From: QHCE01 sp038260095
Lineage (GTDB): Bacteria; Actinomycetota; Actinomycetes; Mycobacteriales; QHCE01
Length of the DNA stretch: 64,000 nucleotides
Direction of reading: 5' to 3'
NCBI GenBank assembly: GCA_038260095.1
Contig: JBBSOC010000001.1
Coordinates: 1-64,000 of the forward strand
This document shows positions 42,513 to 50,517 of this stretch, piece by piece (positions within the stretch are counted from its first letter, which is position 1; each line of letters starts with the position of its first letter). A program made the translations under genes and the position numbers. Under the pieces are notes generated by a model that saw only the letters and a program-made list of their open reading frames with translations, ran no database searches and had not been told where the DNA came from.

Positions 42513-43844
42513 CTATCGAAGAAAGCCCTCGTAGTTACGTTGCTCAAGCTGACTTTGGATTTGCTTTACGGTTTCCAACCCAACCCCGACCATAATCAAC
42601 ACCGCTGTGCCACCAAAAGGGAAGTTTTGGGTATTTTGCGAACCTCCGGCGAGTTCGATGAACAAATTAGGAAGAATGGCGATCAAGCCCAGATATAACG
42701 AACCTGGTAACAACATTCGACTGATAACGTAGTCGAAATACTCAGCCGTTGGACGTCCGGGGCGAATTCCAGGAACGAAGCCGCCTCGCTTCTTCATGTT
42801 ATCTGCAACTTCAGTGGGGCTGAGTTGAATTGAGGTATAGAAATATGTGAAGAAAATAACCAGGGCGAAGTACAGCAACATATGCACCAAACTGTCCGGA
42901 GGCTGCACATAGCGCTGAATGAAAAGAGTTACGGGGCCAGGGTTTTGCCGGTCTCCCAGCTGGGCAAGGATCGTTGGCAGATAAATGAGCGACGTGGCAA
43001 AGATGACAGGGATTACACCCGCCGGATTCACCTTAATCGGCAAATAGGTAGAAGTGTCGCCGTAACTTCGACGACCTACAATTCGACGCGCGTATTGTAC
43101 TGGGATTCGGCGCTGTGCCTGCTCAATGAAGACGACCGCTCCGATGACAGCCACACCAATACCGAGCACGATCACGAATACGGTGACGCCCTTGGTGTCG
43201 AGAATATTCTTACCCTCGCTGGGAAGCCGGGCAGCGATCGAGGAGAACATCAGAATCGACATACCATTGCCCACACCACGGTCGGTAATGAGTTCACCAA
43301 GCCACATAACCAATGCCGTGCCAGCGGTCATGGTAAGAATCAGGCCACCAATTGTAAGGGCGTATGGCTGTGCACCCGTATCGGGAATCAGCTCAAGACC
43401 CTTGGGGCAGCCAGGAAGCAGGTTGCCCGAGCGCGCTAGCGCAATAATCCCTGCCGACTGCAGGATAGCCAGACCTACCGTCAAGTAGCGGGTGTATTGA
43501 GTAATTTTAGCTTGCCCAGCCTGGCCTTGCTTTTTAAGTTCTTCAAGCCGCGGGATCACTACCGTCAACAGCTGCAAAATGATGCTGGCCGTGATATACG
43601 GCAAAATTCCCAGTGCAAATACACTCAGCTGATAGAGCGCCCCACCGCTGAACAAGTTCAGCAGCGTAAACACCCCGGAGTCAGCATTGCGCGCAATATC
43701 AACACAGCGTCGCACGTGGTCCACCGAAACGCCCGGCGAAGGTATCGATGCTCCGATCCGGTAGATCGCGACCACCAGAAGTGTAAACACAATCTTCGAA
43801 CGCAAATCTGGTGTTCGAAATGCCCGAACAAAAGCGCCGAGCAC
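42513..43844 (-). CDS. secY: Protein translocase subunit SecY
   Basis: The 443-aa channel protein has ten spans. Recognisable are the start LGAFVRAFRTPDLRSKIVFT, the plug region with FSGGALYQLSVFALGILPYI then TASIILQLLTVVIP, TRYLTVGLAILQSAGII and the last loop ADNMKKRGGFVPGIRPG then RPTAEYFDY. GTG 43844, just after AGGAGG, fits the family start. It forms SecYEG for export and membrane insertion. adk follows after 94 bp. Confidence 0.95.
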   Translation of the reverse strand: MLGAFVRAFRTPDLRSKIVFTLLVVAIYRIGASIPSPGVSVDHVRRCVDIARNADSGVFTLLNLFSGGALYQLSVFALGILPYITASIILQLLTVVIPRLEELKKQGQAGQAKITQYTRYLTVGLAILQSAGIIALARSGNLLPGCPKGLELIPDTGAQPYALTIGGLILTMTAGTALVMWLGELITDRGVGNGMSILMFSSIAARLPSEGKNILDTKGVTVFVIVLGIGVAVIGAVVFIEQAQRRIPVQYARRIVGRRSYGDTSTYLPIKVNPAGVIPVIFATSLIYLPTILAQLGDRQNPGPVTLFIQRYVQPPDSLVHMLLYFALVIFFTYFYTSIQLSPTEVADNMKKRGGFVPGIRPGRPTAEYFDYVISRMLLPGSLYLGLIAILPNLFIELAGGSQNTQNFPFGGTAVLIMVGVGLETVKQIQSQLEQRNYEGFLR

Positions 43845-43929
43845 GTTGCCTCCTGCACTCAAAGGGGATAACTACTAACTACAAATCTCAGCGACCAGCT
43901 CACAATAAGCCGGCTGAGTTCACCGCGAC

Positions 43930-44397
43930 CTAATGGCCGGGTGACAGTTTCGTGACACTGCCACCGGCGGCAGTGATCTTGTCCCGAGCGGAGCCGGAGA
44001 AAGCATGCACCGTTAGCTCAAACGCCACGCCACTAACGTTCCCGTCACCCAATACCTTGATCAAATCTTTGGACCGTGCAACTCCAGCTGTCACAAGTTC
44101 ACCTGGACCCACAACGCCACCCTTGGGGAAAAGCGCACTCAATCGGTCAAGGTTGACAACAGCATAGGAAACTCGGAACGGGTTGGAAAATCCCTTGAGC
44201 TTGGGTAACCGCATGTGTAACGGCGTTTGCCCACCCTCAAATCGAGCTGGCACGCTGCCTCTCGCTTTGGTTCCCTTGGTGCCTCGCCCCGCGGTCTTAC
44301 CTTTGGAGCCTTCACCCCGACCCTTTCGGGTCTTAGCTTTATTAGAACCAGGAGCTGGTTTTAGGTGGTGCAGCTTGAGCGCCCGTGTAACGGCCAT
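43930..44397 (-). CDS. rplO: Ribosomal protein L15
   Basis: The 155-aa protein starts LKLHHLKPAPGSNKAKTRKG and has the Gly/Arg-rich GRGTKGTKARGSVPARFEGG, then RLPKLKGFSNPF and a globular C-terminal domain ending GGSVTKLSPGH. It helps late 50S assembly. It follows rpmD by two bases. Confidence 0.95.
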   Translation of the reverse strand: MAVTRALKLHHLKPAPGSNKAKTRKGRGEGSKGKTAGRGTKGTKARGSVPARFEGGQTPLHMRLPKLKGFSNPFRVSYAVVNLDRLSALFPKGGVVGPGELVTAGVARSKDLIKVLGDGNVSGVAFELTVHAFSGSARDKITAAGGSVTKLSPGH

Positions 44398-44399
44398 AT

Positions 44400-44675
44400 C
44401 TACTTAACCTCCTCGACTGTGACCAGATGTGCCACTGTCGCTACCATGCCGCGGATTTCAGGTCGATCTTCTTTTACAACCGTGTCGTTGATTCTACGTA
44501 GCCCAAGAGTCGTAAGCGTGTCCCGCTGGGAGGCCCTCGAGCCAATCCGGGAACGAACCTGCGTGACTTTAAGCTTCGTTGTGGCTCCAGATTTCGCCCC
44601 TCCATTGAGCTTGGCGGGAGCCGTCACTTTCGTTGGGGCTGCAGGTTTTGTAGATTTTGTTGTTGCGCTTGCCAT
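44400..44675 (-). CDS. rpmD: Ribosomal protein L30 with N-terminal extension
   Basis: The normal 60-residue core begins LKVTQVRSRIGSRASQRDTL and has LGLRRINDTVVKEDRPEIRG then ATVAHLVTVEE. In front is a 34-residue Lys/Ala/Thr-rich extension (TKSTKPAAPTKVTAPAK). No internal start codon precedes the core, so the extension is probably real. It follows rpsE by three bases. Confidence 0.93.
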   Translation of the reverse strand: MASATTKSTKPAAPTKVTAPAKLNGGAKSGATTKLKVTQVRSRIGSRASQRDTLTTLGLRRINDTVVKEDRPEIRGMVATVAHLVTVEEVK

Positions 44676-44678
44676 GGC

Positions 44679-45320
44679 TTAGACCTCCGCCGCTTTACGA
44701 GCCCGCAGCATGTACGCCGGAGCTACATCTTCCAAGGGCAGACCGCGAGCAGCGGCAATCTGCTCAGGCTGCTTGAGGCTCTTGAGCGCCGCTACCGTGG
44801 CGTGCACGACATTGATCTTATTAGACGAGCCAAGACTCTTGCTGAGCACATCGTGAATGCCCGCACACTCCAGCACCGCTCGAACTGGACCACCAGCAAT
44901 TACACCAGTACCTGGGCTCGCCGGCTTGAGCAGTACCACACCCGCGGCTTCCTCGCCTTGCACCGGGTGCGGAATCGTCGCAGCAATCCGAGGTACCTTG
45001 AAGAGCTGTTTTTTGGCTTCTTCCACGCCCTTAGCAATGGCGGCCGGAACTTCTTTCGCTTTGCCATAACCAACGCCGACAGTTCCGTTCCCGTCACCCA
45101 CAACCACGAGCGCGGTAAAGCTGAATCGACGGCCACCTTTTACTACCTTGGCCACTCGGTTAACAGTCACCAGGCGCTCGATGAGCGGCGATTTTTCAGC
45201 GCTCTGTCCTGAGCGACGATCTCGGCGCGAACCGCCTTCACTACCGCGTCCGCCGTCGCGCGTATTGCGGTCAGGACCACCAGTGGCGGCTCCGCCGCTA
45301 CGGCGCTGCTGAGTCGGCAT
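44679..45320 (-). CDS. rpsE: Ribosomal protein S5
   Basis: From ATG 45320, 8 nt after AGGAG, the 213-aa protein has a Gly/Arg-rich N-terminus, then ERLVTVNRVAKVVKGGRRFS, GDGNGTVGVGYGKAKEVPAA and GPVRAVLECAGIHDVLSKSL. These form the double-stranded-RNA-binding and S5 C-terminal domains that guard decoding accuracy. It lies 71 bp after rplR. Confidence 0.95.
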   Translation of the reverse strand: MPTQQRRSGGAATGGPDRNTRDGGRGSEGGSRRDRRSGQSAEKSPLIERLVTVNRVAKVVKGGRRFSFTALVVVGDGNGTVGVGYGKAKEVPAAIAKGVEEAKKQLFKVPRIAATIPHPVQGEEAAGVVLLKPASPGTGVIAGGPVRAVLECAGIHDVLSKSLGSSNKINVVHATVAALKSLKQPEQIAAARGLPLEDVAPAYMLRARKAAEV

Positions 45321-45391
45321 GAAAGTTTCTCCTTGTTTGGTGTAAACGCGGTCACATGTAAATATCTGCGACAACGCTGCTAACTATGCTG

Positions 45392-45802
45392 TTAAAACTT
45401 AAGGCCAGCTTCACGCGCCGCATCAGCAAGCGCGGCGAGCCGACCATGGTAAGCGTCACCACTGCGGTCAAATACCACTGTGGTAACGCCGGCCTCTTGT
45501 GCTCGCTGCCCGATCAACGCCCCGACCGCGGCCGCTTTGGCTTTTTTATCGCCGCCGGCCGACCGGACGTCGGCTTCCATACTGGAAGCCGACGCGATAG
45601 TACGAATCGCGATGTCATCGACGAGCTGGACAAACACGTGCCGCAGTGAGCGAGTAACCACCAGGCGCGGACGGTCTGCCGTACCACGGATCTTCTTCCG
45701 CAGCCGGAAATGTCGCCGCGCTCGCGAAATCCGCCGTTCCGCTGCGGCGCTACGGCCACCCGAGCTACGAGCATCCGAACGATGTAACAGGGTGGCACCC
45801 AT
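45392..45802 (-). CDS. rplR: Ribosomal protein L18
   Basis: The 136-aa 5S-rRNA-binding protein has ISRARRHFRLRKKIRGTADR then LVVTRSLRHVFVQLVDD and TTVVFDRSGDAYHGRLAALA with ADAAREAGLKF at the end. It directly abuts rplF with no spacer, indicating coupled translation. Confidence 0.95.
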   Translation of the reverse strand: MGATLLHRSDARSSGGRSAAAERRISRARRHFRLRKKIRGTADRPRLVVTRSLRHVFVQLVDDIAIRTIASASSMEADVRSAGGDKKAKAAAVGALIGQRAQEAGVTTVVFDRSGDAYHGRLAALADAAREAGLKF

Positions 45803-46342
45803 TTACTTACCTGCCTTTCCGGCTTTGCGCAGGATCGTTTCGCCAAGGTAGCGGAGCCCCTTGTTCTTATATGGGTCGTCCTTACGCAGCTTCCGAATTT
45901 TGGAAGCCACTTCACCTACCAGCTGCTTGTCGATACCTTCGACAACAAACTCTGTGGGCTTGAGTACCCGAAAGGCCACTCCGTCGGGTGCCTTGATGAG
46001 CACAGGGTGACTGTAACCTAGGCTGAATTCCAAGCTCGAACCCTTAAGCTGCACCCGGTAACCCGTACCAAGAATTTCCATTGGGATCGAATAACCCTCG
46101 GTGACACCAGTAATCATGTTGGCGACCAACGTGCGCGTCAAACCGTGGCGTTCCTTGGCAATCCGCTCATCGTTGGGTCGCTTAACGATTAACTGGGTCG
46201 CTTCGCGCTCAATAACAATTGGCTCGGGCACGGTCAAGCTGAGCGCACCTTTGGGGCCCTTTACGGCGACAGTACCGGCGTTACCGAGATCAACCTCGAC
46301 ACCAGTCGGTACATCAATTGCGCGACGTCCAATACGTGACAT
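45803..46342 (-). CDS. rplF: Ribosomal protein L6
   Basis: The 179-aa protein has two similar domains: SRIGRRAIDVPTGVEVDLGN then GTVAVKGPKGALSLTV, and GYSIPMEILGTGYRVQLKGS with DKQLVGEVASKIRKLRKDDP and YKNKGLRYLGETILRKAGKA. ATG 46342 is the family start (MSRIGR). It lies 11 bp after rpsH and near the factor-binding site of the 50S. Confidence 0.95.
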   Translation of the reverse strand: MSRIGRRAIDVPTGVEVDLGNAGTVAVKGPKGALSLTVPEPIVIEREATQLIVKRPNDERIAKERHGLTRTLVANMITGVTEGYSIPMEILGTGYRVQLKGSSLEFSLGYSHPVLIKAPDGVAFRVLKPTEFVVEGIDKQLVGEVASKIRKLRKDDPYKNKGLRYLGETILRKAGKAGK

Positions 46343-46353
46343 GTGCGGCACCC

Positions 46354-46758
46354 CTACCAGACGTAGGCGAGGACTTCCCCGCCTACTTTCTTCTTCATGG
46401 CTTGCCGGTCTGTCATCAAGCCCGACGATGTGGAGATGATGGCCACTCCCAGGCCGCCGAGTACTTTCGGCAAATTGTTGGAGTTGGCGTACACCCGAAG
46501 GCCAGGCTTAGAGACGCGGCGAAGGCCAGCGATGCTGCGCTCACGAGACGGGCCGTACTTCAACTGAAGCACGAGCGCTTTACGGACAACGTCCTCGGCA
46601 TGCTCAACACTCCACGTAGCTATGTAACCCTGTTCGCGCAGAATGTCGGCGACTCTCGCCTTGAGTTTGGAGTACGGCATGGAGACCTGGTCGTGAAATG
46701 CGGAATTCGCATTCCGCAGCCGAGTCAGCATGTCCGCGATGGGATCGGTCATCGTCAT
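46354..46758 (-). CDS. rpsH: Ribosomal protein S8
   Basis: The 134-aa central 30S assembly protein starts MTMTDPIADMLTRLRNANSA and ends with VISTSSGLMTDRQ-like IISTSSGLMTDRQAMKKKVG then GEVLAYVW. AGGAG is 7 nt before ATG 46758. Its leader is a diverged tandem copy of its own start region, and a 23-codon frame there ends in ATGA over the rpsH start, implying coupled translation. Confidence 0.95.
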   Translation of the reverse strand: MTMTDPIADMLTRLRNANSAFHDQVSMPYSKLKARVADILREQGYIATWSVEHAEDVVRKALVLQLKYGPSRERSIAGLRRVSKPGLRVYANSNNLPKVLGGLGVAIISTSSGLMTDRQAMKKKVGGEVLAYVW

Positions 46759-46826
46759 GAGCAGGCTCCTATCGTGAGCACACCACAGGAGCACAGCGAG
46801 AGGAGTCTGCGGGCCGGCAAGGTCAT
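46755..46826 (-). CDS. Short leader reading frame coupled to rpsH
   Basis: ATG 46826 follows AGGAG (from the duplicated rpsH leader) by 7 nt and encodes 23 residues, MTLPARRLLSLCSCG then VLTIGACS, stopping with TGA at 46755-46757. The stop overlaps the rpsH ATG. It has a good ribosome site and a coupled stop, but the sequence may simply be the by-product of a leader duplication. It could still control rpsH translation. Confidence 0.45.
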   Translation of the reverse strand: MTLPARRLLSLCSCGVLTIGACS

Positions 46827-46890
46827 GAGCGGGCTCCTATCGTAAGCACACCACTGGGGCGGAACGAGAGAAGTCCGCGAGCTAGCGTCA
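46757..46890. repeat. Degenerate tandem duplication of the rpsH leader
   Basis: The block CATGAGCAGGCTCCTATCG at 46756 recurs as CATGAGCGGGCTCCTATCG at 46824, and both are followed by similar sequence (AGCACACCAC, then GAGAGGAGTC or GAGAGAAGTC). About 68 bp per copy has been duplicated and then diverged. Each copy carries a ribosome site and an ATG. Confidence 0.75.
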
Positions 46891-46960
46891 TCATTGTAAA
46901 AGTTGAAACCTTTCTCGCCGGGGTTCCGCAGCGCGGCCTACAGCGAAGCAAGAGTTGTGT

Positions 46961-46992
46961 ATTACTAATCAGATTTCAGACTGATTAGTAAT
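46961..46992 (-). terminator. Perfect 12-bp inverted repeat after rpsN
   Basis: ATTACTAATCAG (46961-46972) is perfectly complementary to CTGATTAGTAAT (46981-46992) around an 8-base loop. It lies 26 bp past the rpsN stop and about 200 bp before rpsH. The stem is A/T-rich without a clear U-run, so it may be an RNA-processing or protein-binding site rather than a strong terminator. Confidence 0.6.
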
Positions 46993-47018
46993 GGTCGACT
47001 CAATTGGAGAAGTTGTAG

Positions 47019-47204
47019 TTACCAGGAAGACTTGGTGATACCGGGCAGCTCACCTGCATGTGCCATTTCGCGGAAGCAGATACGGCAGAGCTTGAACTTG
47101 CGGTATACCGCACGAGGACGACCACACCGTGCACAACGAGTGTAACCCCGCACCTTAAACTTAGGTTTGCGGGCCGCCTTTTCTACCAGCGCCTTCTTTG
47201 CCAT
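47019..47204 (-). CDS. rpsZ: Ribosomal protein S14, zinc-binding type Z
   Basis: The 61-aa form carries two Cys pairs, TRCARCGRPRAVYRKFKLCR then ICFREMAH, that bind one zinc. This short type is the housekeeping S14 in actinomycetes; a zinc-free version may exist elsewhere for zinc starvation. It follows rplE by three bases and ends before a 260-bp gap. Confidence 0.95.
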   Translation of the reverse strand: MAKKALVEKAARKPKFKVRGYTRCARCGRPRAVYRKFKLCRICFREMAHAGELPGITKSSW

Positions 47205-47207
47205 GGT

Positions 47208-47822
47208 CTACTTCTCCTCGCTGAATCCACTGAACGGAAAGCCCAGTGCGCGTAGCAGCGCTCGACCCTCGTCGTCGGTTTTGGCCGTAGTTACGACCGT
47301 AATATCCATGCCGCGTGGGCGGTCGATGGAGTCAATGTTGATCTCGTGGAACATCGACTGCTCGGTAAGCCCAAACGTGTAGTTTCCGTTACCGTCGAAT
47401 TGTTTGGCTGACAAACCACGGAAGTCTCGGATACGCGGCAGCGCCAAGGCAAGCAAGCGATCCAAGAACTCCCACATCCGGGCGCCGCGCAGAGTGGATT
47501 TAGCGCCGATCACCTGTCCTTCGCGCAGCTTGAACTGAGCGATCGACTTGGTTGCTTTGCGTAGCTGGGGCTTCTGACCAGTAATAACGGTTAGATCAGA
47601 GATAGCACCGCCGATGAGCTTGGCGTCACGCGCAGCCTCGCCTACACCCATATTGACCACAATTTTGGTCACAGTGGGTACCTGCATTACATTGACGTAG
47701 CCAAACTGCTTAGTCAACGCTGGGACAATCTCTTCAACATAACGCAGCTTTAACCGAGGAGCAGGAATGTCCTGCGCTGAGTGCTGGTCGGTTTTGGAGT
47801 CGGATACGGCTGTGGGGGCCAT
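47208..47822 (-). CDS. rplE: Ribosomal protein L5
   Basis: The 204-aa 5S-rRNA-binding protein has VMQVPTVTKIVVNMGVGEAA near residue 44, TGQKPQLRKATKSIAQFKLR near 78, LALPRIRDFRGLSAKQFDGN near 128 and a final MDITVVTTAKTDDEGRALLR. About 20 extra residues precede the usual start. ATG 47822 overlaps the rplX stop by one base. Confidence 0.95.
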   Translation of the reverse strand: MAPTAVSDSKTDQHSAQDIPAPRLKLRYVEEIVPALTKQFGYVNVMQVPTVTKIVVNMGVGEAARDAKLIGGAISDLTVITGQKPQLRKATKSIAQFKLREGQVIGAKSTLRGARMWEFLDRLLALALPRIRDFRGLSAKQFDGNGNYTFGLTEQSMFHEINIDSIDRPRGMDITVVTTAKTDDEGRALLRALGFPFSGFSEEK

Positions 47823-48163
47823 CAGTCAATGTCCTTACCGTCGTTACGCGCCACACGAATCTTCTTGGTCCGTGTGACGCCTGCTGCGTCCTGTACTTCT
47901 TCAAAGCGGTAGCCCACCCGAGTGGGCTTGCCGTTAGGTCCGACCACCATGACATTGCTTACCTGAATCGGTGCTTCCTGAGTAATGATGCCGCCGTTCT
48001 TGGAGCCCCGTTGGGTAGTTGCCACCTTGGTGTGCTTGGTGATGAAATTGACACCCTCGACAATCACTTTGCCGCGTTCTGGGTAAGCCACCAGTACCGT
48101 GCCCCTGGCTCCTTTGTCCTTACCCGCGATGACCTCGACGGCGTCGCCCTTTTTAACCTTCAT
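47822..48163 (-). CDS. rplX: Ribosomal protein L24
   Basis: The KOW-motif protein (113 aa from ATG 48163) reads MKVKKGDAVEVIAGKDKGAR, then YPERGKVIVEGVNFITKHTK and QEAPIQVSNVMVVGPNGKPT. GTG 48169, which overlaps the rplN stop as GTGA, would add two residues and may be the coupled start; both share GGAGG. It initiates 50S assembly by binding 23S rRNA. Confidence 0.94.
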   Translation of the reverse strand: MKVKKGDAVEVIAGKDKGARGTVLVAYPERGKVIVEGVNFITKHTKVATTQRGSKNGGIITQEAPIQVSNVMVVGPNGKPTRVGYRFEEVQDAAGVTRTKKIRVARNDGKDID

Positions 48164-48165
48164 GC

Positions 48166-48534
48166 TCACAACACCTCCGGCGCGAGCGAAATAATCCGCA
48201 TGAACTTCTTGTCGCGCAGCTCACGGCCGACTGGGCCGAAGATGCGAGTCCCTCGAGGATCTCCACCATCTTTAATCAGCACAGCGGCGTTCTCGTCAAA
48301 CCTGATGTAAGAACCATCGGGACGACGGCGTTCCTTCACAGTACGCACAACAACCGCCTTGACCACATCACCGCGCTTGACTGCGGCACCGGGTATAGCG
48401 TCCTTAACGGTGCCAACCACAATGTCGCCAATACCGGCGTACCGCCGGCCAGACCCACCGAGCACACGGATACATAAGATCTCTCGGGCACCCGTATTGT
48501 CCGCGACTCGCAGCCGCGACTCCTGCTGAATCAT
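48166..48534 (-). CDS. rplN: Ribosomal protein L14
   Basis: The 122-aa protein is highly conserved: MIQQESRLRVADNTGAREIL, RVLGGSGRRYAGIGDIVVGT, VKAVVVRTVKERRRPDGSYI and ENAAVLIKDGGDPRGTRIFG. It forms bridges to 16S rRNA and is the target of silencing factor RsfS. It lies 13 bp after rpsQ. Confidence 0.97.
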   Translation of the reverse strand: MIQQESRLRVADNTGAREILCIRVLGGSGRRYAGIGDIVVGTVKDAIPGAAVKRGDVVKAVVVRTVKERRRPDGSYIRFDENAAVLIKDGGDPRGTRIFGPVGRELRDKKFMRIISLAPEVL

Positions 48535-48547
48535 TTCCTACCCGCCT

Positions 48548-48853
48548 TCACTGTGCTTTTTCGAGAATCTGCACGACTCGCCAGCGCTTGGTGGCCGACA
48601 GCGGCCGGGTTTCCATCAGTGAGACTCGGTCGCCCAGGCCACACTCGTTGTTTTCATCGTGCGCCTTGAATTTCTTGCTGCGGCGCATGACCTTCTTGTA
48701 CAACCGGTGCTTGACCCGATCTTCAACCTCGACAACCACTGTCTTATTCATTTTGTCACTGACTACATAACCCTCGCGGACCTTCCGGTTCGCGCGAGAC
48801 TCAGAGTTGTCAGGCTTTGGCTGTACAGCTTTAGCGCTCGCCGTGGTACTCAC
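48548..48853 (-). CDS. rpsQ: Ribosomal protein S17
   Basis: The OB-fold core runs RKVREGYVVSDKMNKTVVVE then VEDRVKHRLYKKVMRRSKKF and DRVSLMETRPLSATKRWRVV. A 22-residue Ser/Ala/Lys-rich N-terminal extension precedes it. ATG 48853 overlaps the rpmC stop by four bases. Confidence 0.95.
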   Translation of the reverse strand: MSTTASAKAVQPKPDNSESRANRKVREGYVVSDKMNKTVVVEVEDRVKHRLYKKVMRRSKKFKAHDENNECGLGDRVSLMETRPLSATKRWRVVQILEKAQ

Positions 48854-49215
48854 GCGTTCACCTCTTCCTTGGTCTCAGCTTTGACTGAACCTTTCGGCAC
48901 TGAGCTACCTGACTCAGAGTCGCTGCTCGGCTGTTCAGCCTTCTTAGTAGTGCTTTCTGCTTGCTTGGGTAGGGCAGTTGGTCCAACCGCTACAGGGGCG
49001 ACAGCGATCCCTAGCTCGCGCTCTCGCAGTACAGTGTAGATGCGGGCGATATCGGTCCGCACCACACGTAGCCGGTGGTTGCTCTGCAGCTGGCCAGTCG
49101 CCGATTGGAATCGGAGATTAAACAACTCTTCTTTGGATTCGCGAAGCTTAGTAGAGAGCTCGTCGTCGGCAAGCTCGCGCAGCTGCGCAGCCGCCTGATT
49201 TGGGCCGCTTGGCAT
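48850..49215 (-). CDS. rpmC: Ribosomal protein L29 with C-terminal extension
   Basis: The usual L29 helical hairpin occupies residues 7-70: QLRELADDELSTKLRESKEE, LFNLRFQSATGQLQSNHRLR and DIARIYTVLRERELG. It is followed by about 48 residues of Ala/Ser/Glu-rich sequence (TTKKAEQPSSDSESG) not found in the standard protein. L29 lies at the exit-tunnel rim, so the tail would lie near trigger factor and SRP. Confidence 0.93.
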   Translation of the reverse strand: MPSGPNQAAAQLRELADDELSTKLRESKEELFNLRFQSATGQLQSNHRLRVVRTDIARIYTVLRERELGIAVAPVAVGPTALPKQAESTTKKAEQPSSDSESGSSVPKGSVKAETKEEVNA

Positions 49216-49640
49216 CAGACCTCACCTATTTCTCGCTGCACGATCCGACACTTGATGGGCAGCTTGTGAATTGCCCGAGTCAAAGCAGTGCGAGCAACCT
49301 GATCGTTGGGAAACGACAGCTCAAACATGACCCGGCCGGGCTTAACGTTGGCTACCCACCATTCCGGTGAGCCTTTACCGGAACCCATGCGCGTCTCGGC
49401 AGGCTTCTTAGTCAACGCATGATCGGGGAAGATCGTGATCCACACCTTACCCCCACGACGGATGTGTCGCGTAATGGCAATACGGGCGGATTCGATCTGC
49501 CGGTTGGTGATGTATGCCTGTTCTAACGCTTGAATGCCGTATTCACCGAACGATACTTTCGTGCCGCCCTTAGCTTTTCCAGCCCGCTTAGGCTTATGTG
49601 GCTTGCGAAACCCCTTCGGGGGGCGTTTTGGTGACAGCAT
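49215..49640 (-). CDS. rplP: Ribosomal protein L16
   Basis: ATG 49640, preceded by AGGAGGGCTGAC, gives the standard start MLSPKRPPKGFRKPHKPKRA. The rest includes FGEYGIQALEQAYITNRQIE, RRGGKVWITIFPDHALTKKP then MGSGKGSPEWWVANVKPGRV. The 141-aa protein helps shape the A site. It lies one base after rpsC and overlaps rpmC by one base. Confidence 0.96.
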   Translation of the reverse strand: MLSPKRPPKGFRKPHKPKRAGKAKGGTKVSFGEYGIQALEQAYITNRQIESARIAITRHIRRGGKVWITIFPDHALTKKPAETRMGSGKGSPEWWVANVKPGRVMFELSFPNDQVARTALTRAIHKLPIKCRIVQREIGEV

Positions 49641-49641
49641 G

Positions 49642-50517
49642 TCAGCCCTCCTGAACTGCGGTCGTAGCTTGACCAGCACCGGCCAGTGCCGCCTCAGGCA
49701 CCGGCGCGACGGGGGTCGAAGTAGGTCCTGATTCTGGCTCGACAGCTGGACGCGCGCTAGACGGGCTTGATTGACTAGATAGACTTGATTGACTAGATAG
49801 ACTGCGATCGGCTGGCTTGCGACGGCTGTTACGGCGCTGCTGCTGCGCGATCCGTGCCGTGGCCTCAGCCGCCTCACGCTCAGCGCGACTACGCACAATG
49901 TCGCCCTTGTAGATCCAGACCTTTACCCCAATACGACCAAATGTGGTTCGTGCCTCATAAAAACCGTAGTCGATATTCGCCCGTAGTGTGTGCAGCGGTA
50001 CTCGGCCTTCACGGTAAAATTCCGAACGGCTCATCTCCGCTCCGCCAAGACGACCGGCGCATTGCACCCGGATACCTTTTACGCCTGGGCCGCGCATTGC
50101 GGATTGCATGGCTTTCCGCATAGCGCGCCGGAAGCTCACCCGGCTGGATAGCTGCTCGGCAACACCTTGCGCTACTAGCTGAGAATCAGATTCGGGGTTT
50201 TTGACTTCGAGGATATTGAGCTGTACTTGCTTACTCGTAAGCTTTTCCAGCTCGCCTCGAATCCGGTCGGCTTCAGCGCCGCGGCGCCCAATCACGATGC
50301 CAGGACGCGCCGTATGGATATCCACGCGTACCCGGTCGCGGGTGCGCTCAATCTCGACACGGGAGATGCCGGCACGTTCCATGCCGCTGCCGAGCATGCG
50401 GCGAATGCCCACGTCTTCGGCCACGTAAGCGGAGTACAGCTTGTCGGCGTACCAACGAGATTTCCACTCGGTGGTGATACCTAGGCGAAACCCGTACGGG
50501 TTGACTTTCTGGCCCAT
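49642..50517 (-). CDS. rpsC: Ribosomal protein S3 with C-terminal extension
   Basis: The core has MGQKVNPYGFRLGITTEWKS at the start, the KH domain RPGIVIGRRGAEADRIRGEL near residue 68 and GRLGGAEMSRSEFYREGRVP then RANIDYGFYEARTTFGRIGV near 180. From about residue 230 a Ser/Pro/Ala-rich tail follows, including the repeat SLSSQSSLSSQSS encoded by tandem copies of an 18-bp unit at 49767-49803. The total of 291 aa is long for S3. Confidence 0.95.
   Translation of the reverse strand: MGQKVNPYGFRLGITTEWKSRWYADKLYSAYVAEDVGIRRMLGSGMERAGISRVEIERTRDRVRVDIHTARPGIVIGRRGAEADRIRGELEKLTSKQVQLNILEVKNPESDSQLVAQGVAEQLSSRVSFRRAMRKAMQSAMRGPGVKGIRVQCAGRLGGAEMSRSEFYREGRVPLHTLRANIDYGFYEARTTFGRIGVKVWIYKGDIVRSRAEREAAEATARIAQQQRRNSRRKPADRSLSSQSSLSSQSSPSSARPAVEPESGPTSTPVAPVPEAALAGAGQATTAVQEG
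49767..49803. repeat. Tandem 18-bp repeat in the rpsC tail
   Basis: GATTGACTAGATAGACTT occurs twice in a row with a partial third. It encodes the Ser/Gln repeat of the S3 tail. The unit is a multiple of three, so copy changes keep frame. Confidence 0.75.
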
